This document shows, piece by piece, positions 50,701 through 61,200 of a stretch of 64,000 nucleotides of DNA. Numbering within the stretch: position 1 is the stretch's first letter; every line of letters begins with the position of its first letter. Source of the DNA: Nansenia antarctica (lineage: Eukaryota > Chordata > Actinopteri > Argentiniformes > Microstomatidae); the NCBI GenBank assembly GCA_963989245.1, contig OZ022345.1, positions 25,367,347 through 25,431,346 on the forward strand, read 5' to 3'. The notes beneath the pieces are model-generated. The model made no database searches and was not told where the DNA came from. It was given only the letters and a program-made list of their open reading frames with translations. A program made the position numbers and the translations under genes.

Positions 50701-51493
50701 AATAGGAAATGTTAGAATAGGTATAGCATAGCATAGAGTACAGCACAGTGTTTTATCTGTACAGTATAGTATAGTGGATAGTGTACATAGCCTTTATTTA
50801 TGTAAACCAGCTCCTTTCCCTTCTTGTTTTTTTCGGTTTTTCTTTCTTTCCTAGCACCAGGGGAGCCACCCTTCCCAAATTTCGTTGTTTGGTACCTGTA
50901 CTATAGCAATGACAATAAAGACCATTCATTCATTCATTCATTCATAAAATAACAACACACAAGCAACAGAAACAGTGAGCGGATACACTGATTTTATATA
51001 CCTTTAAAATCATACCAAAATAGACAGTTGTTGTCATTGGAGTTTATTGGAAACAGTAGATCACTAATGGAAGATCCTTCAACTCATGCTGAAATAGGCT
51101 GACATTCTCATATTACATTGCTGTTAAAAATGTAACCGTCTTTTTAAGTGGTGCAGCCACTTCTATACATGACATGTGTCCGTCTGTGTGTGTGTCCGGT
51201 TGTAGCATGAGATTGTGACGTCATCTGTCATACAGATACCTCTCAAAACCAATAACCCTATCCATTCTGTTTAACCTGATGTTTAGGTGGACAATAACTA
51301 TGGCATTGACTTGATTGGACCCAGTGACCCTGGAGAAGACGCTGCTGGAATTCAAGTGCCTGAGATTCAACTGCCACGGCAACTTTCTCAGGCAGAGCTA
51401 GACCAGTTCCCTCATCCTGATAACACAGTGAATGATTATGGGGTGCACTTGTATTTGCAAACACTGGAAGTCTTGACTACCCTGTTGAGCTAG
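47723..51493 (+). CDS. DDE integrase-core-domain gene, 5' incomplete
   Basis: Five exons with matching splice phases: 47723-47856 (EDEHLDTIMSDIKHMFPNC), 48300-48447, 48551-49609, 49840-50110 and 51287-51493 (stop TAG). Exon 2 ends with LWHIDGNHKLIR, carrying the first catalytic Asp. Exon 3 has the repeat expansion, then GFSRMVVFLKASNNN and VRSDKGGEN (second Asp). Exon 4 starts IERLWRDVF (the Glu). Together they form the D, D, E triad of a retroviral-type integrase core. It is likely one of the fish integrase-domain proteins derived from a transposon; nuclear DNA binding is an inference and no activity is shown. The N-terminal exons are not visible. Exon 3 carries 28 copies of a 10-residue repeat between the two Asp residues, which should disturb the fold. 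The gene is therefore either disrupted or unusual. Confidence 0.75.
48552..49394 (+). repeat. 28-copy 30-bp minisatellite within coding exon
   Basis: Counting the ATTATCCATG core gives 28 copies at exact 30-bp spacing (one variant ATTATACATG at 48771). In the gene frame each unit reads IIIHGGIDG plus one variable residue (Val, Leu or Phe, from GTC, CTC or TTC). A variant ATCGAT replaces ATAGAT in several units, mainly alternating near 49050-49300. The long open frames on the other frames and strand are by-products of the stop-free repeat. Confidence 0.95.
50269..50946 (+). mobile_element. LINE 3' end in intron 4 of the integrase-like gene
   Basis: Coding remnant 50270-50524 (ALQRVVRTAQKITGAPLPS, then HPGYEHFARLPS, stop TAG) is followed by a 3' UTR and an ATTC tail to 50946. 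It is the same family as 32502-33328 and 33863-34156 and is 5'-truncated. Confidence 0.8.
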
Positions 51494-52625
51494 ATTGAAA
51501 GATTTGACTTAAAAGGGGAACTGGCTACTTTATTAGTCCCTAACATTAGTTGCTGCACAAAATGTAGCGTACCACTTGAACTTTCTGTACTGTATCATAT
51601 CTGAACTATATTATTGCATACTGTATGATATTGCCTTTACACGCACACTATAATATGCTCAATATTCCGGTTGGGCAAGAGTCATGTAAACACGTGCAGA
51701 ACCCGATTAAGGCCATATTCTGATTGGAGAATATTCAGAATAAGACCCCTGGCATATGCCTGTTTGAATCTGAATGTATTTATTTGTTATAAACATGCAT
51801 ATGTTTGTTGGTCGCACTGTTGGGACCCAGTGTTTTTCAAGGCTGCTATGTTGACACTACTAAAGAGATCATTTTATTATACAAGCTGCGTGTTGTGAGT
51901 TATTACAGTGATACATTTTTCTGAACCAGCCCAACTCATGGAAAACCAGCCCACGGCCAATTTTCCCAGCCCAAAACCACCTATCTGGCAACACTGTACT
52001 AGCGTAGGCTACCACTAATGTTGCTAGACACACTTTAACAAACAATGCCCTGATTGGGTTGACTGTTGATTGGCTACGTAGTTATATTCACGTTTTGCAG
52101 GCTACTATTGTAGACATGTCTGCATGAATTTCTGAAGGCTGGCGAAATCCGTTTTTCTCTGCTTTTAGGGCTGGACCACTCGGGAGTCGCCTCTGGCCCA
52201 CGGGCCGCTATTTGAACAGGCCTGATCTAAAGTATAGATAGTCGTCTGGAACAAAGGAGCACTTGAAGACAAAGGAGTGCAACAGAGAATTTTATTTCAT
52301 TGTTTGTAAACAATTGTAAACATACATCATAATAACAATAAATGAATAAAAATAAATACATTTATACATTTTAATAAAAATAAAAGAATGAAATACAACA
52401 GATCACCAAACTAGATAAATAATCTACTGTTCATTCAGAGTTAATTGTATCAAGTGCTCTTTTATAGTTTTCTTGAAAGTGCATCTAGAATTAGTTTTAC
52501 TAACATGCTTGGGTAAAGAGTTCCATCCTGTTATGGCTCTGTGAATTACAGTAGATTTGTCCTAGGTCTAGGTGGTAAGAGATGTCCTGAAATGGCCTGT
52601 CTGGACAGATAGTTATTTTATACAC
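51494..52625. other. 3' flank of integrase-like gene
   Basis: No gene was recognised. AT-rich sequence and decayed repeat; GCCTCTGGCCCACGGGCCGC near 52170-52230 may be a remnant of a Charlie-like hAT end. Confidence 0.4.
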
Positions 52626-52861
52626 TGTAGTGCCGGAGGAAAAAGGAAAGACGTAGGCAACGTAATGATAACTGTTTAATCAAAATAACAACTTGTACTC
52701 TCAGTACAGGACCAGAAAATAGATCACCAAAACTCTTGTCTCTAAACAGGAAGGTGCAACGTTAATAATCTTCCCCTCTGCCCCTAGTGCCAGAACTGGT
52801 TCCCTCCCACTACACAACCAACAGTAAGAGGAGAACATGAACCCATAATGTAGTCACTACA
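52626..52861 (-). repeat. 3' LTR
   Basis: 236 bp, identical by eye to 56924-57159. Confidence 0.92.
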
Positions 52862-52882
52862 CCAGCCCCCCCAGTGTTCACC

Positions 52883-55800
52883 TCAATATTGGAAATCCTC
52901 ACGGCGAGGAGGGCGTATGGCCCGGCCCCTACGATCGTAGGTAAAGTCAGGAGGTGCGGGAGGAGGTGTGACATCGCCCACCACGTCCTCCTGCAGGGAA
53001 GGACGGGGGGCAGTGACGACCGGGGGCTCGCGAGCTGCGGGGGGTTGTCGGGGTCGGAGGGGGGAATGTCCAGGGCGCGGCAGGGGAGGTAGGACTGGAG
53101 GCCGGCCTCTGCGCGGTGGCAGGGCCAAGTCCAGGGGCAGTTCAAGGTCCAAGTGGGCCGGTTTGAGGCGATCAACGGACACACACTCAGGCCTACCCCC
53201 CATGTCAACCATGAAGTTCTTGGCTCCGGCCTCGATGACACGGAAAGGCCCGTCATAAGGAGGACGTAGTGGAGTCCTGTGGCCATCATGACGAATGAAA
53301 ACGAACCTCGCTGAGTGCAGCTCCGGGGGCACCCTCGAAGTAGGGACACCATGCTGCGTAGTCGGGACCGGGACGAAGGTCCTGGCGCTGTCCAGCAGGG
53401 AGGCGCGCTGAGCGGCGGCGGACCAGGGCTCCGTTGACTTGGGAATGAAGTCACCGGGGACCCGCAGCGGCTGTCCAAACACCAGCTCAGCGGACGACGA
53501 CTGGAGGTCCTCCTTAGGCGCTGTCCTGAGCCCCAGCATGACCCACGGCAGCTTGTCAAGCCAGTCGCTGTCCGTGAGGCTGGCTCGAAGGGCGGCCTTC
53601 ATGGATCGATGGAAACGCTCACAGAGCCCGTTCGCCTGCGGGTGATAGGCGGTCGTGCGGTGGAGCTTGACCCCCAGATTCTCCGCCACCGCTGCCCACA
53701 GCTCTGAAGTAAACTGTGAGCCACGGTCAGAGGAGAGATCAGCAGGGGTGCCGTAGCGGGAGACCCACACCGCGATGAACGCCCGGGCCAGGTCGGGGGC
53801 TGTCGTTGAGGAGAGCGGAACTGCCTCCGGCCAGCGAGTCGTCCTGTCCACCATGGTAAAGAGATAGGTGTATCCGTGCGAGGGGGGCAGCGGCCCTACC
53901 AGGTCCACGTTTACATGATCGAACCTCCGCTCAGGCACAGAGAACTGCTCCAGGGGGGCCTTGACGTGTCGATGCACCTTGGCGCGCTGGCAGGCGATGC
54001 ACGTGTCTACCCAGGCCCTCACATCCCTCTTGAGCCCATGCCAGACGAATTTCTCTGACACCAGCCGTGAGGACGGTTTCCTACCAGGGTGAGACAAGCC
54101 GTGTATCGCCTCGAAGGCGGGGCGCCTCCAGTTGGCGGGGACCACCGGTCGTGGCTGACCCATGGAGACGTCGCACAGGAGCGTGGCCCCTGCGTCACCG
54201 AAAACCACCTCTTCTAGGCGCAGTCCTGTGTCCGACAACTTGAGAGCCTGGACGGCGGGGTCGGCGGCCTGGTCTGCAGCCATGCGCGCGTAGTCCAAAC
54301 CCAGTTGGACCGCACCAACCACCGCCCTGGAGAGACAATCCGCGACCTGGTTGGACTTCCCAGCAACGTGCTGGATGTCTGTGGTGAACTCGGATATGTA
54401 GGCGAGCTGGCGCTGTTGGCGGTCGGACCACGGCTCCGCCACCTTGGACATGGCGTGCGTGAGTGGCTTGTGGTCCACGTAGGCCGTAAACTCGCGGCCC
54501 TCAAGTAAAAAACGGAAGTGTCTGACAGCAAGCCACAGCCCGAGGAGCTCCCTGTCGAATGTGCTGTACCTTTGCTCTCTGGGAGACAGCTGGCGGCTGA
54601 AGAATGCAAGAGGCTGCCAGGCGTCCCCAACCCACTGTTCGTACACCGCTCCCACAGCAAAGTCAGAGGCGTCCGTGGTGAGAGCAGTGGGTGCCGAGGG
54701 CGAGGGGTGGGCCAACATGGCAGCGCGGGCCAGGGCCGCCTTGGTGTCCTGAAAGGCTTTGACACGCTCCGCCGTCCAGTCCACCGGCTGCTTCAGAGTC
54801 TTGCCCTTCTGGGCATCGTACAGAGGCCGCAGGATGTGAGCGATGTGGTGGAGGAAGCGATAGTAGAAGGTTACCATCCCGATGAACCCCTTGAGCTCGC
54901 TGATTGTGCTGGGGCGCGGGAAAGCAGCGACAGCTTCCACCTTCGAGGGGAGGGGGGTCACCCCCTCTGCGGAGACCCGGTGCCCGAGAAAGTCGATGGT
55001 GTTCCGTCCGAACTCACACTTCGCCGGATTGACAATCAGCCCATGTTGGCTGAGCCGTGTGAAAAGGGCCCGGAGGTGGGACAGGTGCTCCTCCTCCGTG
55101 GTGCTTGCGACGAGGATGTCATCCAAGTAGACGAAGAGGAATGGTAGGTCCCGGAGCACCGAGTGCATGAGGCGTTGGAAGGTCTGCGCCGCGTTCTTCA
55201 GGCCGAACGGCATCCGCAGAAACTCGAAGAGTCCAAATGGCGTGATTACGGCCGTCTTAGGGACGTCCTCGGGGTGCACCGGCACCTGATGGTACCCCCG
55301 TACCAGGTCCACTTTGGAGAAGAAGCGTTTGCCTGCCAGGTTCGCTGAAAAGTCCTGGACATGTGGGACCGGGTAGCGGTCAGGCTTGGACGCGTCGTTG
55401 AGGCGGCGGTAGTCCCCACATGGGCGCCACCCGCCGTCTGACTTAGGGACGATGTGCAGGGGAGACGCCCAGGGGCTGCTCGAGCGCCGAACGATGCCCA
55501 CCTGCTCCATATGCGCAAACTCCGCCCTGGCGATGGCCAGCTTCTCCGGGTTGAGGCGCCTGGCCCTGGCGTGGAGGGGAGGCCCCTCGGTCTCGATGTG
55601 GTGCTCCACTCCGTGTTTCACCGTGGGCGCGGAGAAGGTGGGCTTGGTAAGGTCGGGGAATTCGGCGAGCAGCCGAAGGTACTGGTCACTTTCGGCGAGC
55701 GTATTGGACCACCCGCTGTAGACCGCCTCCCCCTGCGTACAGGCGAAGGAAGCGAAAGTCTGTGAGTTGACCAGGCGCCTGTTCCCCACGTCCACCAACA

Positions 55801-56191
55801 GGTTGTGGGCGCACAGAAAATCCGCACCAAGGAGGGGAAATGTGACAGCCGCTATGACAAAATCCCACGAAAAGCATTGCCCTCCGAAGCACACGTCCAC
55901 CGCCCTAGTGCCATAAGAGCAGATAGGTGTGCCGTCCGCGCCTGCCAACTGCGGACCACGCTCCTCCTTCGCCACATCCGATCTCTCTGCCGGAATGATG
56001 CTCCACTGGGCACCTGTGTCACAAAGGAAACTGCGACCAGAGGCGGTGTCTTGTATGAAGAGCAGCCTGTTGGTGACGCCAGCGCTCAGGGCCACTACTG
56101 AGTGCCGGCCCCGCCGTTTCCCGTCGGTCCGAAGGTGCAGGGTGAGCGGCACCGTTTGGCCCTGGCGCCAAAAGTGGCGTGGTAGAAACAA
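52883..56191 (-). CDS. pol: Retrotransposon Pol (protease, RT, RNase H, integrase)
   Basis: Uninterrupted frame of about 1,100 codons, numbered from its left edge. Aspartic protease motif DTGAQWS at 58-64. Reverse transcriptase from about 190 to 370 with YLDD at 355-358. RNase H with TDASDFAVG at 506-514. Integrase zinc motif His697, His701, Cys731, Cys734, and catalytic triad Asp763, Asp822, Glu858, which is normal DD35E spacing. All key residues are present. The tail is Pro/Arg-rich without a chromodomain. The frame's own start (TTG) is not the real one: pol is expected from a -1 frameshift out of gag. The copy looks capable of full enzyme production, which matches the identical LTRs. Confidence 0.92.
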   Translation of the reverse strand: MFLPRHFWRQGQTVPLTLHLRTDGKRRGRHSVVALSAGVTNRLLFIQDTASGRSFLCDTGAQWSIIPAERSDVAKEERGPQLAGADGTPICSYGTRAVDVCFGGQCFSWDFVIAAVTFPLLGADFLCAHNLLVDVGNRRLVNSQTFASFACTQGEAVYSGWSNTLAESDQYLRLLAEFPDLTKPTFSAPTVKHGVEHHIETEGPPLHARARRLNPEKLAIARAEFAHMEQVGIVRRSSSPWASPLHIVPKSDGGWRPCGDYRRLNDASKPDRYPVPHVQDFSANLAGKRFFSKVDLVRGYHQVPVHPEDVPKTAVITPFGLFEFLRMPFGLKNAAQTFQRLMHSVLRDLPFLFVYLDDILVASTTEEEHLSHLRALFTRLSQHGLIVNPAKCEFGRNTIDFLGHRVSAEGVTPLPSKVEAVAAFPRPSTISELKGFIGMVTFYYRFLHHIAHILRPLYDAQKGKTLKQPVDWTAERVKAFQDTKAALARAAMLAHPSPSAPTALTTDASDFAVGAVYEQWVGDAWQPLAFFSRQLSPREQRYSTFDRELLGLWLAVRHFRFLLEGREFTAYVDHKPLTHAMSKVAEPWSDRQQRQLAYISEFTTDIQHVAGKSNQVADCLSRAVVGAVQLGLDYARMAADQAADPAVQALKLSDTGLRLEEVVFGDAGATLLCDVSMGQPRPVVPANWRRPAFEAIHGLSHPGRKPSSRLVSEKFVWHGLKRDVRAWVDTCIACQRAKVHRHVKAPLEQFSVPERRFDHVNVDLVGPLPPSHGYTYLFTMVDRTTRWPEAVPLSSTTAPDLARAFIAVWVSRYGTPADLSSDRGSQFTSELWAAVAENLGVKLHRTTAYHPQANGLCERFHRSMKAALRASLTDSDWLDKLPWVMLGLRTAPKEDLQSSSAELVFGQPLRVPGDFIPKSTEPWSAAAQRASLLDSARTFVPVPTTQHGVPTSRVPPELHSARFVFIRHDGHRTPLRPPYDGPFRVIEAGAKNFMVDMGGRPECVSVDRLKPAHLDLELPLDLALPPRRGRPPVLPPLPRPGHSPLRPRQPPAAREPPVVTAPRPSLQEDVVGDVTPPPAPPDFTYDRRGRAIRPPRREDFQY

Positions 56192-56847
56192 TGGCCCGCA
56201 GCGTTACCCTGCTGGCCAGAAGGTCTGGCGTCATCCTTCGCTCTCCTGCGACGGTCGGGTGGCGGGGCGGCCGCGGGAGCGAGCAGGTCGGGGGACCGTT
56301 GAGGCATGGCCAAGATGAACCGGTCCGCCTCCCTGGCCAGGGCGCGGGGCTCCATGATGGCGGTGTTGGCCAGCGCCATCCTAACTTGAGCTGGCAATGT
56401 GCGCATGAACAGCTCTGTGAAGAGGATCATGGGGTCTTCTGTACCGAGCAGGTTTAGCATCCTCTCCATGCGCGCAGAAGGCCTCTCGTCACCCAAGTCC
56501 GACATGGCAAATAGGCGCCGCACCCTCTCCGCAGTGGACAGTTCAAATGTCTCTAGAAGCAGGGCCTTGAGGCGCTCATATTTGTTCGTCGTCGGGGGAG
56601 CAGACAAAAAACCTACCACTCGAGCTGCGGTGGAGCTGCCCAACATTGCCACAGCATGGTTGTACCGGTCGTCGTCGTCATCGATGTCACTTTTGTTGAA
56701 ATGTGCCTCTACAATAGCAAACCATGCAGCAGGCGTTGAGTCCCAGAACTCTGGTAGCTTGAGAGTGGGAGTGTGCGCACCACGCGTTACCCTGACAGGG
56801 GATGGTGATGGCTGCCGCTGGTTTGAACGTCTTCCTCGCCCGGACAT
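56095..56847 (-). CDS. gag: Retrotransposon Gag
   Basis: The ATG at 56845-56847 is the first in frame (upstream frame extension has only a TTG), giving 250 codons. The protein starts MSGRGRRSNQRQPSPSP, has a capsid-like helical middle (TPAAWFAIVEAHF, LLLETFELSTAERVRR, EDPMILFTELFMRTLP) and ends with a Cys-rich motif (CFYHATFGARAKRCRSPC), a zinc-binding knuckle variant typical of this retroelement group. It forms the particle that packages element RNA. It overlaps pol by about 97 nt in the -1 frame. Confidence 0.88.
   Translation of the reverse strand: MSGRGRRSNQRQPSPSPVRVTRGAHTPTLKLPEFWDSTPAAWFAIVEAHFNKSDIDDDDDRYNHAVAMLGSSTAARVVGFLSAPPTTNKYERLKALLLETFELSTAERVRRLFAMSDLGDERPSARMERMLNLLGTEDPMILFTELFMRTLPAQVRMALANTAIMEPRALAREADRFILAMPQRSPDLLAPAAAPPPDRRRRAKDDARPSGQQGNAAGHCFYHATFGARAKRCRSPCTFGPTGNGGAGTQ
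56116..56122 (-). promoter_or_regulatory. -1 ribosomal frameshift site (GGGAAAC)
   Basis: On the minus strand the heptamer GGGAAAC lies in the gag-pol overlap in the correct register (G GGA AAC in gag frame), seven codons before the gag stop. The pol frame is -1 relative to gag. The downstream sequence is GC-rich and could form a stimulatory structure, which I did not fold. Confidence 0.75.
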
Positions 56848-56923
56848 TTTGCAGGATTGTAATGTTCGCTCGCTGGTTTTTGTACACAATTACGTTAACA
56901 AAAATCCACGTCGGGGTCACCAG

Positions 56924-57159
56924 TGTAGTGCCGGAGGAAAAAGGAAAGACGTAGGCAACGTAATGATAACTGTTTAATCAAAATAACAACTTGTACTCTC
57001 AGTACAGGACCAGAAAATAGATCACCAAAACTCTTGTCTCTAAACAGGAAGGTGCAACGTTAATAATCTTCCCCTCTGCCCCTAGTGCCAGAACTGGTTC
57101 CCTCCCACTACACAACCAACAGTAAGAGGAGAACATGAACCCATAATGTAGTCACTACA
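56924..57159 (-). repeat. 5' LTR
   Basis: 236 bp; transcription of the element should start here and run toward lower coordinates. Confidence 0.92.
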
Positions 57160-58278
57160 CCACACTACTTGGTCAGAAAAGTAGGCTACTGTGGTTTCTG
57201 TGCCCCCTCGTTAATCCTTCAAGCATTGTCAAGCAGTAAACATCGTTGTGCATGTGAGCGCATTTGGACAGCATACATGAGGGTACATCAGGGCAAGCTG
57301 CCATGTGAATCTAAACAGTGGCAATGTTACAGACATTTCTATTAACATCTACACAGTGGCAATGTGAAACTAAACAGTAATCACTAATGCCACATCTAAA
57401 TGAAAGTAGTGTACACTAATAAACAGTTAATATTACATACAGTACATTCGTAAGTGTATTCAGACCTCTTAACTTTTTCAATGTTTTGTTATAGACTCAA
57501 TTTAAAATGGATTAAATTAAAAGTTTGCCATCAATCCAAACACAATATCCCCGAATGACAAAGCGAAAAAACATTATTATTATTTTAAAATTAGTATATC
57601 TATAATCCCACAATGTTTTACCAGTCAGATGGTGTATGTCGATTCGAACTCGGGTGCGTTGAAACAAACTCGGGTGCGTTGAAATAAACTTCGCGCCAGA
57701 TGCGCCTGTTGGAAGAAAGAATGGCGCTCGCTCGCTCAATGGCAGCCGCCTCCGCGAGCGATCCGAGTATGATGAGAAGGGAAGATGTGGTTATATGCAG
57801 CTCACTCTAGATGTTTGTCCATCGGCGTGGTCCACTTGTATGTCAGTACGATGCATTCTAGGGTATCCGAGCAGGACACATTTAGCAAAGTCCTCAACAT
57901 ATAGCGAGCTAGACTCTCGTGTCCCTCGGTCACACAATGCGACTTCTCCACTAACGGTACAACACGAATATACTACTGCCCAGTTCCCCTAAGAGTCAAA
58001 TTTAACTTAAAATACATAAGAAACATTTCCCACACTGGGATCATATTATAAAATAACACATTACATGTTACATCATGTAAATAACACAATACATGACCTT
58101 AACCATGACATTACTATGACTATTGCACCATATACAATAGCAAACCTTTGAATAGTTTTAAACCTTTTAACTTCTATTTATTCTAGTTATTAACGTATTC
58201 TATAAACTTGTAACATCTAGCCTAATTTTCCATAGGGCTACACTTGCATCATATGCACTGTACACACTCTTTCCATTA
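57160..58278. other. Spacer with a Tc1-like fragment
   Basis: About 57465-57575 matches Tc1-like subterminal sequence (TAAAATGGATTAAA, CACAATATCCCCGAATGAC, AAAGCGAAAA). A GC-rich patch at 57640-57790 includes ATGGCGCTCGCTCGCTC and could be a promoter or first exon, but no gene could be tied to it. Confidence 0.45.
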
Positions 58279-61200
58279 CTAGAGAAGTCCAAATCCATTG
58301 TCAGTTGTGGACACAGAAGCCACGAGATCAGTTGAAAAATCCTGGAAGGATGTGTAGTGACCAGGTAGCTTTAACAATTCTGAGCATGTGGCTGAAGTGG
58401 GCATCTGGACCGAGCAAACTTCAACATAAAGTAATTCTGGCAGAACACTCCACCCTACCCAGAACTTCAAAAGTTGGCTCAGTTCTTCTGATGTGGCTGC
58501 AGAAAAAAAGACACACGTTTAACAAACTGACTGACTATTTGACAACTGGACATCCACAGTGCTGTAAAATGTAACTACATTCCCTGAAACGTTCTGTCGA
58601 ATACAATTGGACATTTCAATTTACCTGCAAGTCAGACAACAGAACATTCACGTACACAACGATCTAGAATAAATAGCAACACAAATCGATTACTTACCTT
58701 TCTCAATATATTCCCTCAAGAACCCAGTCACACGACACCGGCTTTCAAGTAGCGAGATATTGGTCGAGTAGTCGTCGTCCGAGTCTTCGCTCTCTGCTGT
58801 TGGCCACACAATTCACCCTAGAATCATCTATGAAAATAAGACGATTTTACTCAAAATATTTGGATTATAGGACCAGTTAAAACTGTCATGTACACTTCCA
58901 TAACATGGGACATAGTGAGTATACTGTACTCTTGGACATGCAAGGAGTGACAAGGCCAGGTATTGACTGGTGTGAGGCATCGAGTGCTCACTGTATTTGT
59001 AAGTGAGTTGCCAGTATGCACTGTATTGTGTAGTACTAATTTTGTTTGGATAAATAATTGACCATTCATATTTGATCAGTGTGTAATTATGATTTAATTT
59101 AATTAAAACATACTTATGAATATTATATTCAATTTTTGCCAAATAATCAGTTGGTTGCAACCTCAACATTACCACTAGATGGTCACTAAAACTTACACAC
59201 TGATCCATTTGATGCCTTGAATGAATTCTAATACCTCTGGGACCACATTCACACTCAACGATCTTGGAAGAAGAACCTCCACTGCCTCCGGTCTTTCCTT
59301 TAAAAGTTGAAGGACCTGACACTCCTTCAGCCCCTTCCTCAGCTGTTTCACCTGCTCCCTTCTCCGGCCAAGGACCTACGATAATAGTTATTAGAAGAAA
59401 AAGATTTATAATAGTTATTAGAAGAAGAAGCCACTTCTTGGTTAAGGCATGAGCCTAACCTGATTACAACAGCAATCTGCAAAGGGCAATTGATTCAACA
59501 GCAAATACTGAAACCTACTGCATGGATGAGAATCTTCTCAGCCAGCCATTTCCGATTGTCAGAAGTGAGTTGGGGCAGGTCCCAGTTCAGGCACAGGTCA
59601 TGCAGGGTTTGCTGTTCGTCCTCCCTGAGGTTTCTTTGGCCATCAAGCTGTGAATTACAAAACAAACAAAGCAGCACGAATCCTGTTAAAAGGTTACATG
59701 TAAATATTATCATGTTGTTACACAATCAGTTGACCCTTGATTTCAATTACTAGCAGGCATTTATCCCGAACTACATTAATGTTGTTCACCATTACAGCAT
59801 TGTCGTCAAATGCAAATGATAAGCAAGGATATGGAGGGAAAATCTTTTAATAAACATGGAACTCACAATCTCAACCATTTCCCGTATGTCCATGTCTGGG
59901 CAGTCCAGACAGGACAGCTGAGTGTTATCAAACAGCGCCTGGCACAGTCCAGTCAACCTGGGACCCCCGTGGATGAAAGAATGGCCAATCATTCTGCCCA
60001 CAACCACAAAAAGCCCACTGTCAAGCAGGACTTTGGAAGTGGATGGCACCAAATGATTTTCCTCCCCTTCAAATAAAAGGGTCTTCCCTGGTCCACCTGG
60101 AAAATGGAGTGAGATGAGAACAAGTTTCATTTATCATCCACAATAGTTTTTTATGAATAAGCACAAAACGTGCTTTTTTGTCATATCTGACACCTATTTG
60201 CCATTTGTAACAATATCACACTCCATTTGAAATAGAACTGCAAGAATATTACTATAACAACTACAATAATAAATAGAAGCTGAGGAATAGAAGGGGGCTT
60301 GAGGGGCTTACGAGTTTGGCAATGTATAGCTTACATATACAAAAAACTGTGCATAGTACGTTGCACAATACATGATTTTATCTGTTTGGTTGCTTATAAT
60401 GGATTCTAAACGGCCTGTGTTAATTCTTGTAGTCAGTAGTCATTGCCTATTTAGTTAATAATTAGGGAGAAAACCAAGTTGCTGATGCAAATGACACTGC
60501 CTTGTGTGAATACTCATGGTTAAATAAATAAATGTATCAACAGTTTATCAGTTGTGTTAATGGAACAGCACATTTAATATGGAAGTGAAAGAGGTACCTA
60601 GACTGATATCAAATCCAAATTGTAGTTTGGAGATTGTCATGGAGAAAAAGAACCGAGAAACTCCCGGCCCGACAGCTTCATCACCTAAACATTACGAAAC
60701 ACTTATTGTAACTGAAACAAGAGATATGTATTGTAGACTAGTAAATTAGAGATTTAGAAACTAGAGATTAAATTACCGGTACCCCAAATTAGCCCAATTC
60801 ACGTTCTGCTGCTTATAGAAAGCCAAAATACTCCTTTCCTTATCTTCTGTAAAGTCTTCAAGTCTGACACGGAGGACAGGGTTGTGTTCAGCATTTTGCA
60901 GAAGATTCTGCCTGAATAAGAGTGCTGCTTTCTCAATATTCTCCTCCGTCTTCCATTCTGTGAAAAGAAAACTGAATTACATTCAAAACCAGAGCTTCAA
61001 AAGTCTAAAAAGTAATGCTTTACAACAGTAACAATAGGAATTCATGCATGAATAACAATGTAGTATTACCAAATGTATTACTGATTAGTATAGCAACTAT
61101 TCTTATCAATTTATTTTCAACAGTCAAAATAGTGAAAATACCACCGCTCATCCGTGATCAGACTTAGCTGAGGTGTTCAAACAACATCACTTGATTAGCC

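Larger units (their letters stand above)
52626..57159 (-). mobile_element. Full-length Ty3/gypsy LTR retrotransposon
   Basis: The 236-bp LTRs at 52626-52861 (3') and 56924-57159 (5') are identical by eye and read TGTAGTGACTAC...GGCACTACA on the minus strand. A primer-binding site TGGTGACCCCGACGTG lies one base inside the 5' LTR (56907-56922). A purine tract (CTGGGGGGGCTGG-like, about 52862-52875) precedes the 3' LTR. gag and pol are both open. There is no chromodomain and no env, so it is a different lineage from the element at 1-1014, probably Mag-like. A clear 4-5 bp target duplication was not found at the two edges. Identical LTRs imply very recent insertion. Confidence 0.92.

Noticed and set aside
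52810..56318. Open frames antisense or in other frames over the retrotransposon (for example 54518-55147 and 52810-53559)
   Set aside because: They overlap a fully open pol with intact motifs and reflect GC-rich codon use.
57640..57820. First exon of a plus-strand gene (ATGGCGCTCGCTCGCTC)
   Set aside because: It is GC-rich with an ATG, but the frame stops after about 30 codons and no matching downstream exon or recognised protein was seen.
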